The translations under genes were made by a program, and so were the position numbers. From assembly GCA_035443885.1 (NCBI GenBank), contig DAOMNO010000008.1, forward strand, positions 118,214-182,213: 64,000 bases of DNA, in the 5' to 3' direction. The notes under the pieces were generated by a model. The model was given only the letters and a program-made list of their open reading frames with translations, was not told where the DNA came from and ran no database searches. Shown one piece after another: positions 16,440-24,745 of the stretch (positions within the stretch are counted from its first letter, which is position 1; every line of letters begins with the position of its first letter). Origin of the DNA: DAOMNO01 sp035443885. Lineage in GTDB: Bacteria > Planctomycetota > Phycisphaerae > Phycisphaerales > SM1A02.

Positions 16440-17909
16440 TCAATAGCGGTCGTATCGGCCCGGCGGGGCTTCGTCCGCAGGCGTTACACCTTCAATAGGC
16501 TGCTTCTTCGTTTCGCGCGGCGGGCCAGCAGGATCGAGCGAAGCGATCTTCGCTGCCAGCGCGCCTTGGCGGGCGTAGTCGATGGCTTCAGCGAGTATTC
16601 GCGCCGATTCCTGCGGCGCGTGGAAGCCGTGCGAGTTTTCCGAGAAGACAAAATCAAGCCGCCACTGCGCCTTGCGGTGAAACTGCAGCGCATCGCGCAG
16701 TTGGGTGTCCGTCGCGCCAGCAGCACGGGCCGCCGTGATTTCGCCCATCATCTCCATCAACGCTTCCGAGGCGCGCTCGATGAGCGCGACTGTGCGGTCC
16801 TGAATGGTGTGCGCGCGGGCCAGCAGCTCCGCTTCCGGCACGCGGTGGCACGTCTGGCATGACGCTGCCACGTTCAGCAGCGGGCTGCGCACGTGGTGGT
16901 CGGAAACCTTCATCGCGCCGACGCGCCGATACGGCATGTGGCAATCCGCGCAGGAGACGCCTGCGCGGGCGTGTGTGCCCTGGCTCCACAACTCGAACTC
17001 AGGGTGCTGCGCCTTGAGCACGGGCGCGCCGGTGATGCCATGCGTCCAGTCCGTGAAGCCGATTTCGTCGTAGTACGCCTCAATCTCTTCGACCTTCAGA
17101 CCCTTCGACCACGGATAGGTGAGCTGTGTGTTCGGCGGCGCGAAGTAGTATTCCACATGGCATTGCGCACACACGTAGGAACGCATCTCCTGGCGGGTGG
17201 CGTCGCGATTCACATCGTAATTCTGCACGCCCAAAGAAGCCTTGTACGCCGCGATGCCGATCTCGAATGCTGGCCGCGTGATGCGCAGGTTCATCGTCTG
17301 CGGGTCGTGGCAATCGACGCAACTGACGGGATGATCGACGAGCATGTGGCCGTGTGCATCGGTCATGTGACGAGCCTCGTTCCACGACATCGCATTGACG
17401 ATGCGGAAGCCCTCCATGATGTCGCCATTGCCCGCATGTCGGTACGCGGGCAGCACGGACGAGTGGCAATGCAGGCACGCGCCGGGTTGTGATCGTTGAT
17501 GCACGCGCTCCGTGTGATCCTGATCGGAGAGCATGTAGGCGTGGCCTCGCGCTTCGCGGTAGTCGAGCGAGAACGCATAACCGGAGAACATGGAGCGCAG
17601 CCACGGGTGCGTGTCGAGCTTCTGCGTGGGGATGGCATCACTCCCGCCGTAGCGCGTCTGTTCGTAATCCACCGTTCTGCGATAGCTGTCGTATTGGATG
17701 GGCCAGTTCGCGCCCCAGAGTGCGGGGTCGATGGTGTCCTCGTTCACATCCACCACGCGAACGAACGGCACACGCTCTTCCTGCTTCCGCTGAAAGATAT
17801 TGACCAGCAGCGCCGCCACGATGAACGTCAGCACCGCGGTAACGAGAATCGCAGCGACAAACGCAGCAGCAGACCTGCGACCGGGCGTGGAAGTGGTGAG
17901 GTTTGTCAT
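16440..17909 (-). CDS. nrfA: Cytochrome c nitrite reductase, catalytic subunit NrfA
   Basis: Reduces nitrite to ammonium with six electrons in the periplasm, coupled to the quinol pool through NrfH. The 489-residue sequence has one N-terminal membrane helix (about 14-37) as uncleaved signal or anchor. It has five haem sites: C145LHCH149, C197VDCH201, C247AQCH251 (in the family motif CHVEYYF), C320ADCH324 and C351QTCH355. The NrfA-specific K299-A-Q-H302 lies between haems 3 and 4. The first site is CXXCH, not the lysine-ligated CXXCK of the E. coli enzyme. CXXCH forms are known in some lineages. A GAGGA Shine-Dalgarno lies eight bases before the ATG. The gene follows nrfH with a 65-bp gap, so the pair forms an nrfHA operon. 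Confidence 0.95.
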   Translation of the reverse strand: MTNLTTSTPGRRSAAAFVAAILVTAVLTFIVAALLVNIFQRKQEERVPFVRVVDVNEDTIDPALWGANWPIQYDSYRRTVDYEQTRYGGSDAIPTQKLDTHPWLRSMFSGYAFSLDYREARGHAYMLSDQDHTERVHQRSQPGACLHCHSSVLPAYRHAGNGDIMEGFRIVNAMSWNEARHMTDAHGHMLVDHPVSCVDCHDPQTMNLRITRPAFEIGIAAYKASLGVQNYDVNRDATRQEMRSYVCAQCHVEYYFAPPNTQLTYPWSKGLKVEEIEAYYDEIGFTDWTHGITGAPVLKAQHPEFELWSQGTHARAGVSCADCHMPYRRVGAMKVSDHHVRSPLLNVAASCQTCHRVPEAELLARAHTIQDRTVALIERASEALMEMMGEITAARAAGATDTQLRDALQFHRKAQWRLDFVFSENSHGFHAPQESARILAEAIDYARQGALAAKIASLDPAGPPRETKKQPIEGVTPADEAPPGRYDRY

Positions 17910-17974
17910 GGCGAGAGTCCTCGAGTGATGAAGCAGCGGGTGTGGGCCGCGCCAGAAGTCAGCCGGCGGGGCCT

Positions 17975-18439
17975 CTATCGCACCGGGCCGTGGCCGACGC
18001 CCGCGTGGCAGTGAATGCAGGACATCGCGTCCTGTGGGTTGATGTTGTGATGAGCCGCGATGCCCTGCACAAGACCGTCATGGCAGCGCAGGCAGTTGTT
18101 CTCCAGAATCCTGCTGTTGCGCGGCTTGATCTGGATCGGCTCGTGGAAATCCTGAAACGTGAACGCCCATGAGTGATTCCAGCCGTTGTCCGCCTTGGCA
18201 ATCAGGTTGTGCGGAAAATCCGTCGGCATGTGGCAATCGACGCACGTCGCCACGTGTGCGTGGCTGCTCTTATGCCACGAGTCGTACTGCGGCCGCATGA
18301 TGTGGCAGTTCACGCAGGATGAAGGGTCCTGGCTGAAATACGACGTGCCGTTGCCGTAATGGAAGGTGAATGATCCCACGCCCATGAACACGCCAAGGGC
18401 GATCGCAACAGCCAGCATGGGTCCGGTCAGCTTGCGCAT
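17975..18439 (-). CDS. nrfH: Cytochrome c nitrite reductase, membrane quinol-oxidising subunit NrfH
   Basis: A NapC/NirT-family tetrahaem protein that takes electrons from menaquinol and hands them to NrfA. It has 154 residues, with one N-terminal membrane helix (about 6-27). Haem sites are C42VNCH46 followed by I-M48 (the CXXCHxM feature of NrfH, Met being a haem ligand), C66VDCH70, C116LRCH120 and C141IHCH145. The start at 18439 is chosen because AGGAG lies eight bases upstream and the hydrophobic helix begins six residues in. A longer reading to 18559 would overlap cysS. A predicted promoter (18489-18516) and a hairpin touching the Shine-Dalgarno (18451-18465) lie in front. Confidence 0.95.
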   Translation of the reverse strand: MRKLTGPMLAVAIALGVFMGVGSFTFHYGNGTSYFSQDPSSCVNCHIMRPQYDSWHKSSHAHVATCVDCHMPTDFPHNLIAKADNGWNHSWAFTFQDFHEPIQIKPRNSRILENNCLRCHDGLVQGIAAHHNINPQDAMSCIHCHAGVGHGPVR

Positions 18440-18450
18440 CTGCGGAACTC

Positions 18451-18465
18451 CTGCACGTTGTGCAG
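18451..18465 (-). promoter_or_regulatory. Hairpin touching the nrfH Shine-Dalgarno
   Basis: On the minus strand CTGCAC-AAC-GTGCAG forms a perfect 6-bp stem with a 3-base loop. The last two bases of the 3' arm are also the first two of the AGGAG Shine-Dalgarno of nrfH. It could affect ribosome access or be an operator palindrome. Confidence 0.35.
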
Positions 18466-18488
18466 CGGGGCTCGCTGCGACACGACCC

Positions 18489-18516
18489 AGCGTACAGAAC
18501 CTGGCCGATTCATCAA
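18489..18516 (-). promoter_or_regulatory. Predicted promoter of nrfHA
   Basis: On the minus strand TTGATG (18511-18516), a 16-base spacer and TACGCT (18489-18494) give a moderate sigma-70-like match. It would start RNA around 18482, about 43 bases before the nrfH start. I see no full FNR palindrome (TTGAT-N4-ATCAA) here. Confidence 0.35.
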
Positions 18517-18544
18517 CCCCGGAAACCGCCGTGAAAGCATCCTT

Positions 18545-18550
18545 TATACT
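18545..18550 (+). promoter_or_regulatory. TATACT box seven bases before the cysS start
   Basis: A strong -10-like hexamer ends seven bases before the cysS ATG at 18558, and there is no Shine-Dalgarno between them. In bacteria with leaderless mRNAs this is the usual spacing between the -10 box and a start codon that is itself the first transcribed base. No clear -35 box is present. Confidence 0.4.
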
Positions 18551-18557
18551 TTGTGCC

Positions 18558-20105
<1,548 letters not shown>

Positions 20106-20127
20106 GCGAATCGCGCCGTGCGCGTTG

Positions 20128-20775
20128 TTACTGCGTGCCGAAGATTCGGTCGCCCGCATCTCCCAGCCCGGGCAGGATGAAGCCGCGTTCGTTGAGCTGG
20201 CGGTCGAGGCTGGCGGTGTACACCGTTACATCGGGGTGCAGGGCAAGCATCTTGCGCACGCCTTCCGGCGCACTGACGAGGCAGATCAGGCTGATATCCG
20301 CGCAGCCGCGCTCCTTGAGCACGGTAGCGGCGTGGCACGCCGAGCCGCCCGTTGCAAGCATCGGGTCGATCAGCAGCACTGGCCCAGCACTGATGTCGGG
20401 CGGGAACTTGGCGTAATACGCGACGGGCAGGAGCGATTTTTCATCGCGATAGATGCCGATGTGCCCAACACGCGCTTCGGGCATGAGTGCGAGAATGCCG
20501 TCCGTCATACCGATGCCCGCGCGAAGGATGGGCACGAGCGTAACAGGCCTGGCCAGCGCGGCGCCTTCCGTCTGCTCCAAAGGCGTCGTGACAGAGACGG
20601 TCTTGGTCTTGAAGCGACGGCTGATTTCGTAGGTCATCAACCCCGCGATTTCGTTCAACAGCCTGCGGAACTCCAGCGACGGGGTGGTGCGATCCCGCGC
20701 GCGGGTCAGCTTCATCCTGATGAGCGGATGCTCAAAGATGCGCAGATTGTCGAAGTCCTCATGACGACTGGGCAT
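20128..20775 (-). CDS. upp: Uracil phosphoribosyltransferase
   Basis: Salvages uracil to UMP with PRPP in the cytosol. The 215-residue length is typical. Visible motifs are LRIFEHPLIRMKLTRARD at the N terminus, LVPILRAGIGMTDG (about 80-93), the PRPP loop IDPMLATGGSA (136-146) and the uracil-binding C terminus GLGDAGDRIFGT. The start ATG leaves no good Shine-Dalgarno. It is the last of a minus-strand series GH35 - unknown - upp, with 83 bp between it and the unknown gene, and its 3' end converges with cysS. Confidence 0.95.
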   Translation of the reverse strand: MPSRHEDFDNLRIFEHPLIRMKLTRARDRTTPSLEFRRLLNEIAGLMTYEISRRFKTKTVSVTTPLEQTEGAALARPVTLVPILRAGIGMTDGILALMPEARVGHIGIYRDEKSLLPVAYYAKFPPDISAGPVLLIDPMLATGGSACHAATVLKERGCADISLICLVSAPEGVRKMLALHPDVTVYTASLDRQLNERGFILPGLGDAGDRIFGTQ

Positions 20776-20824
20776 TCACCGTAGTGGAACGGGGAAACGT
20801 CCAAACGTCAAAACCGCATTGGAT

Positions 20825-20857
20825 GGGTCGGGGTGGCCGCAGACCGGGTGGCGGGGG
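20825..20857 (+). other. G-tract cluster between upp and the unknown gene
   Basis: Four G runs (3, 4, 3 and 5 bases) lie within 33 bp on the plus strand, matching a quadruplex pattern. Here the neighbouring genes are on the minus strand, so the G-rich strand is the template rather than the RNA strand. Confidence 0.35.
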
Positions 20858-20858
20858 T

Positions 20859-21455
20859 TCAGCGGTCGAGGCGATAGATGAGCACCTTGGGGCGATCGAC
20901 GCAGCTTGAGACTTCCCAGAAGGCATCCCCCTCTTCGCAGAGCCAGCGGTGGAACTGACCTTCTTTGTCGTCTGCATAGACGCCGAGCGGCGACCCGCCG
21001 ATGAGCACGGTGCGCTGAATAACGAGCGGCGTGGGGTTGAGATGCTCATGCTCTGCCGCGACGGCGCACATCGCGTTCACCAGCCTGCTGAACAGTGTGC
21101 GGTTGGCATCGAGCATGACGTGCGAATCCCGCCACACGAAGTAGCGATGACGCACGCCGCCGGGCCAGTTGCGCAGCGCTTCGATTACGCCGTCCATGGT
21201 CGGCTTGACGGTGAGGTCGTCGTACACGCGCAGCCTGCGGGAGAGTTCATTGGCGAAGCCAGCAAGATCCGTCGCGTTGACGCCATTGATGCCGATGACC
21301 TGTGTGTCGCTCAAACCGCGCAGATATTCGCAGAAGGACGTATTGAAGCGCGCACGACGCTCTGGCTCATCCGAGAGCGCCACAAGGTGGTGCTCATCGA
21401 GAAGCTGGGTCAAATCCGCCTGCCAGGTTCCAGAGTCGAAGAGTTTCACGTCCAC
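20859..21455 (-). CDS. Unknown protein, possible degenerate P-loop kinase
   Basis: I do not recognise a family with certainty. Likely start is GTG at 21455 or 21449 (MDVKLFDSG...). The frame continues upstream to 21548, but that part looks non-native. The segment QVIGINGVNATDLAGFANELSRRL is shaped like the strand-loop-helix of uridine or nucleoside kinases (IGIDGVDGSGKTTFA...), but the Walker A lysine and Ser/Thr are missing. Later segments are GVRHRYFVWRDSHVMLDAN and RTVLIGGSPLGVYADD. It sits between the GH35-type gene and upp on the same strand, a nucleotide-salvage neighbourhood that loosely fits a kinase ancestry. This is inference. No signal peptide or membrane segment is visible. Confidence 0.5.
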   Translation of the reverse strand: MDVKLFDSGTWQADLTQLLDEHHLVALSDEPERRARFNTSFCEYLRGLSDTQVIGINGVNATDLAGFANELSRRLRVYDDLTVKPTMDGVIEALRNWPGGVRHRYFVWRDSHVMLDANRTLFSRLVNAMCAVAAEHEHLNPTPLVIQRTVLIGGSPLGVYADDKEGQFHRWLCEEGDAFWEVSSCVDRPKVLIYRLDR

Positions 21456-21622
21456 ATAATGTACGGCGGAAACAAAGAAAGGCCAATGAAACCCGCCAGA
21501 GAGCCGAAAGTGTGTGCACTTTCTCGCGAATCGATCCTCATACGACAACTGCCCCGCGCCCCAAAACTCTCCAGTTTCACAAACCGATCCACCATCATCG
21601 CGTTCGCCGCCTTGAAAAGGTT

Positions 21623-24448
21623 CTAATCTAGATCACCCGTCTCGCTGGCGATGAACTTGCACCGCGACGGGTCGCAGCCGTGCTCATCGAAGATGAGCAA
21701 CTCGTTTTCGCCCTCTGCGTTCAGGTACGCGCCGGGCACGAAGAGGCGGGTCTGTGGGCCGACAGCTTTACCCGTCGCCGTCGCTGAGAAATACCGCCCC
21801 AGGTTGTATCCGTTCAGGAAGACCTGCCCCTTGCTCAAGCCCTTTGTTTCCAGCCAGAGCGGCTGGATGGTGGCTTGCGTCGCCGGGAACGTCGTGCGCC
21901 ACCAGCACGGCAAGCCCCGCAGAGAACGTGCGGCGCCCGGCTCTCGGTACGCGCGAGTCATGGGCGGCTCCCACTTCGCGAACGCCCACGATGCGCTCTC
22001 CGTCAATGACTCCAGGCATTCATACAGCGTTGTCGCACGACTGATCTGTTCCGCAGCGGCATCCTGTCGCGGGTCCGGCGCAAAGCGCAACACGTTTGCG
22101 CCACGCTTGAGCGCGCTCCCTTTCGTCTTGCCGTCGAGCGCCAGCCGCATATGGCATCCAGCGGAAGCGCCCGCGTAGTACGCGATCGGCACGTCGTTCA
22201 GCACGAAGGTTCCGCTTGCGTTTGCGCCGCGCACGTCGATGAGAATCGGCGTTTTGCGCGAATGGGTGAACTTCCATTGCACCTGTTCAACGTCGCTGAG
22301 CTGCCCCTGTGCAAGACCGACGATGTACGCGCGAAGCGAGAACGGATCGACCGCCTTCGCCTTCACCGGCTTTGGCTTCGCAGCACGTAGAGCTTTGACC
22401 TCATACACGTGGCCATACAGTCCCTTTGGCTCGACAAGATCGTTGCCATCTGCAAAGCGGCCGAGGTTATCGACGAGGGCGACGAGCGACAGGTCGCCCT
22501 TCGCAAGTTTGAGATCGAACGGCGATGGCGTCGCGCCAGGCCCAACACCGAACAGGTGCGCCAGCTTCCCTTCCATGAACAGATGCACGCGGTCCGCGGC
22601 GTGCGGCAAGTGGCAGAGTGCTTTCTTCGCAGCGCTGCTTTTGAAGCGAACGCGATACCAGCCGTAGCCAACTGGTGCGCCGCAGGTTGCCAACGTCTCT
22701 GGCCCGTCGAGCGTGGCGTAGCGCGGCGATTCGCCCGAAGCGTGTTCCGCACACGGAGCGACGAGCCACGGGCCGGGCTTTGGCGCGCGGTTGCGTGAGC
22801 CGCCTGAAGGCGATTCAGGCGAGAGTTCAGCAGCCGTCAGTTTGCGCAGTGTCGCATCGCGCGTTACAGCCCACACTTCGCTCGCGCCGGGCGCAAGGAT
22901 GGGCAGCCCCGCGCTGTCCAGCCCCGCGCAGCCCACATACACCGTTGTCTGATCGTGATACGTCTGGTCAATCTGCTCGCGACTGCAGATGACGAGGGTA
23001 ACGCCCTTGTGGTCGATGACTGTCGGCTTGCTGCCGCTCGGCACCTTCGTGTTCACCGGTGCCGCATTGATGGAGAGGTACGCAGGCGATTTCTCCGGCC
23101 CGTGCAGGACGAGCATCGTGCGATCAACAATCGCGTAAGGTGAAAGATTGGAATAGTCGAGCCGCCCCGCGCCCTTGAGGTCCACATCCAGCACGTACCA
23201 GCCGACGCGCTGATCGCCCAGTGAAACCGGCATGCGCACGCCGTCTTCCAGCAGCAGTGAAAGCTCGCGACCAGCCTGCTCCGCGAAGATGAAGACAATC
23301 TGCCCCTGCGAGCCGCGCAGTGGAACGATGGATACCGCGCCGTTGCCTGTGGCTCGACCTCGCGATCCATTGTTGCCGTCTGTTGCAAAGACATCTTCAA
23401 CAATCGGGTGATAGTCCGCGTCCAGCTCTGCGAAGACGTGATCGAAATGCGATGCAAAGGAGACGATGCGCTTCATGCCACGATACGCCGGGCCACGATG
23501 ACCCGCTTCACCCAGCGGCGGCCCGGCCGCGGCAGCGGTCGTCATGAAAAGGTCCATCCCGCCGGGATGCCGACCGCCGAGGAAGCCGAAGTTCGTGCCC
23601 GCCGCGAACGGCGAAACCACCGGCTGTGCCCCCGCAGCCAGGCACTGCGCGATTGAGAACATCAGCCCGAGCGGGTCATCCGCTTGTTTGCCGGTGGGCG
23701 TGGTGTCGCCCCAGATGCCCGGCTCTGCTGCATCCAATGCGCTAAGCAGTCGTGGCGCGTCCGGCTGAACGGTGCGAAGCTGGCGCAGGTGCGCGAGCAG
23801 GTCGTCCCGGCCGCGCCACGTGTCGATGGTGCCGGGCGACTCCTGCCAGAGGTCGTTGGCGTTGATGACCGGCACGTTGAAGCCGCTTTCGCGGATGACG
23901 CGTGTGATTTCGCCGAGATACCGGTCCGCCTGTTGCTCGCTGGCACAAAGCCAGGCGTGCTCGCTTTGCACGAGCAGGATCGGGCCGCCTGCGGGCCATG
24001 TTTGGGAATTGTGCGTTGCTTGCAGGTCTTCGAGCTTGGCAAGCAGGCGGCGGAAGTAGATGTTGACCCGTTCGAGGAACTCTTCGTTCGCCTCGCGGAC
24101 GGGCATGGCAGCAGACTGGGTGATCCATGAGGGCAAGCCGCCGCCGTCGAATCCGGCACCGATGAATGGGCCGGGGCGAAGTACGACGCGCATGCCAGCC
24201 TTGCCGCAGAGCGTAATGAACTCACGAACGTCGTTCTGGCCTTCAAAGTCGAATCGGTCCCTGCGGGGTTCGTGGATGCACCACGGGCACGCCGTTTCGA
24301 TGGTGTTGAAACCCGCCTGCTTGGCGTCCGCGATTCGGGCGGCCCACAATGCCCGTGGAATACGGGCATACTGGATGGAAGCGCCAAGCACCCACAGCCG
24401 CCGCCCATCGATGGAAAAACTCTGCCCGTTATAGGTTACGCTCGGCAT
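21623..24448 (-). CDS. GH35 beta-galactosidase-family protein, active site altered
   Basis: A 941-residue protein without a signal peptide, so probably cytosolic. Family GH35 hallmarks are FNTIETACPWCIHEPRRDRF (48-67) and VVLRPGPFIGAGFDGGGLPSW (88-108). The segment that in GH35 enzymes reads VQVENEY, where the Glu after Asn is the acid/base, is here V160-Q-S-E-H-A-W166: Asn is His and the acid/base Glu is Ala. A possible nucleophile is E242 (DAAEPGIWGD). Beta-sandwich domains, including galactose-binding-like jelly rolls, follow to the C terminus. It may be catalytically altered or a lectin-like remnant. A hairpin with AGGA in its loop covers the ribosome-binding site (24451-24466). Its stop lies 168 bp before the likely start of the unknown gene. 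Confidence 0.85.
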   Translation of the reverse strand: MPSVTYNGQSFSIDGRRLWVLGASIQYARIPRALWAARIADAKQAGFNTIETACPWCIHEPRRDRFDFEGQNDVREFITLCGKAGMRVVLRPGPFIGAGFDGGGLPSWITQSAAMPVREANEEFLERVNIYFRRLLAKLEDLQATHNSQTWPAGGPILLVQSEHAWLCASEQQADRYLGEITRVIRESGFNVPVINANDLWQESPGTIDTWRGRDDLLAHLRQLRTVQPDAPRLLSALDAAEPGIWGDTTPTGKQADDPLGLMFSIAQCLAAGAQPVVSPFAAGTNFGFLGGRHPGGMDLFMTTAAAAGPPLGEAGHRGPAYRGMKRIVSFASHFDHVFAELDADYHPIVEDVFATDGNNGSRGRATGNGAVSIVPLRGSQGQIVFIFAEQAGRELSLLLEDGVRMPVSLGDQRVGWYVLDVDLKGAGRLDYSNLSPYAIVDRTMLVLHGPEKSPAYLSINAAPVNTKVPSGSKPTVIDHKGVTLVICSREQIDQTYHDQTTVYVGCAGLDSAGLPILAPGASEVWAVTRDATLRKLTAAELSPESPSGGSRNRAPKPGPWLVAPCAEHASGESPRYATLDGPETLATCGAPVGYGWYRVRFKSSAAKKALCHLPHAADRVHLFMEGKLAHLFGVGPGATPSPFDLKLAKGDLSLVALVDNLGRFADGNDLVEPKGLYGHVYEVKALRAAKPKPVKAKAVDPFSLRAYIVGLAQGQLSDVEQVQWKFTHSRKTPILIDVRGANASGTFVLNDVPIAYYAGASAGCHMRLALDGKTKGSALKRGANVLRFAPDPRQDAAAEQISRATTLYECLESLTESASWAFAKWEPPMTRAYREPGAARSLRGLPCWWRTTFPATQATIQPLWLETKGLSKGQVFLNGYNLGRYFSATATGKAVGPQTRLFVPGAYLNAEGENELLIFDEHGCDPSRCKFIASETGDLD

Positions 24449-24450
24449 GT

Positions 24451-24466
24451 AAGTGATCCTTCACTT
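24451..24466 (-). promoter_or_regulatory. Hairpin presenting the GH35 gene Shine-Dalgarno in its loop
   Basis: On the minus strand AAGTGA-AGGA-TCACTT forms a perfect 6-bp stem with the Shine-Dalgarno core AGGA as a four-base loop, directly before the start at 24448. It may modulate translation. Confidence 0.4.
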
Positions 24467-24620
24467 TCGCCATTGTGGTGACTTTCGTGAGCATTTCAAA
24501 CGGCGGAGCGTGCTGAGGGGGCCGGAGGTGGGCCTAGGATGCAAGTTTCGGGGCGAAAGATGGGGTCATACTGCAACAGATGCCGAAATGTTCGGTAGCA
24601 TGGCCGACCCGCCTTTGTGC

Positions 24621-24698
24621 GGGCCAGCCGGGCCGGGGGATGTCGGGGGGATGTCGAAGGGGAAGCGGGGTGATGGGGTGCAGGGGCGGGGATGTGGG
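24621..24698 (+). other. Long G-tract array upstream of the TolC-type gene
   Basis: Ten G runs of three to six bases lie within 78 bp on the plus strand, ending 47 bp before the likely start codon of the downstream gene. It is the strongest quadruplex-type cluster in the window. The rest of the 24449-24691 gap shows no gene. Confidence 0.55.
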
Positions 24699-24745
24699 TC
24701 GGCATCATGTGTTTTCGTTCATCCGCTCAGCAACCCGTTCCGCCC

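Noticed and set aside
18366..18557. N-terminal extension of cysS to 18366
   Set aside because: The 64 extra codons run antisense to nrfH, and CysS proteins begin at the MSLRLYN-type strand, so ATG 18558 is used.
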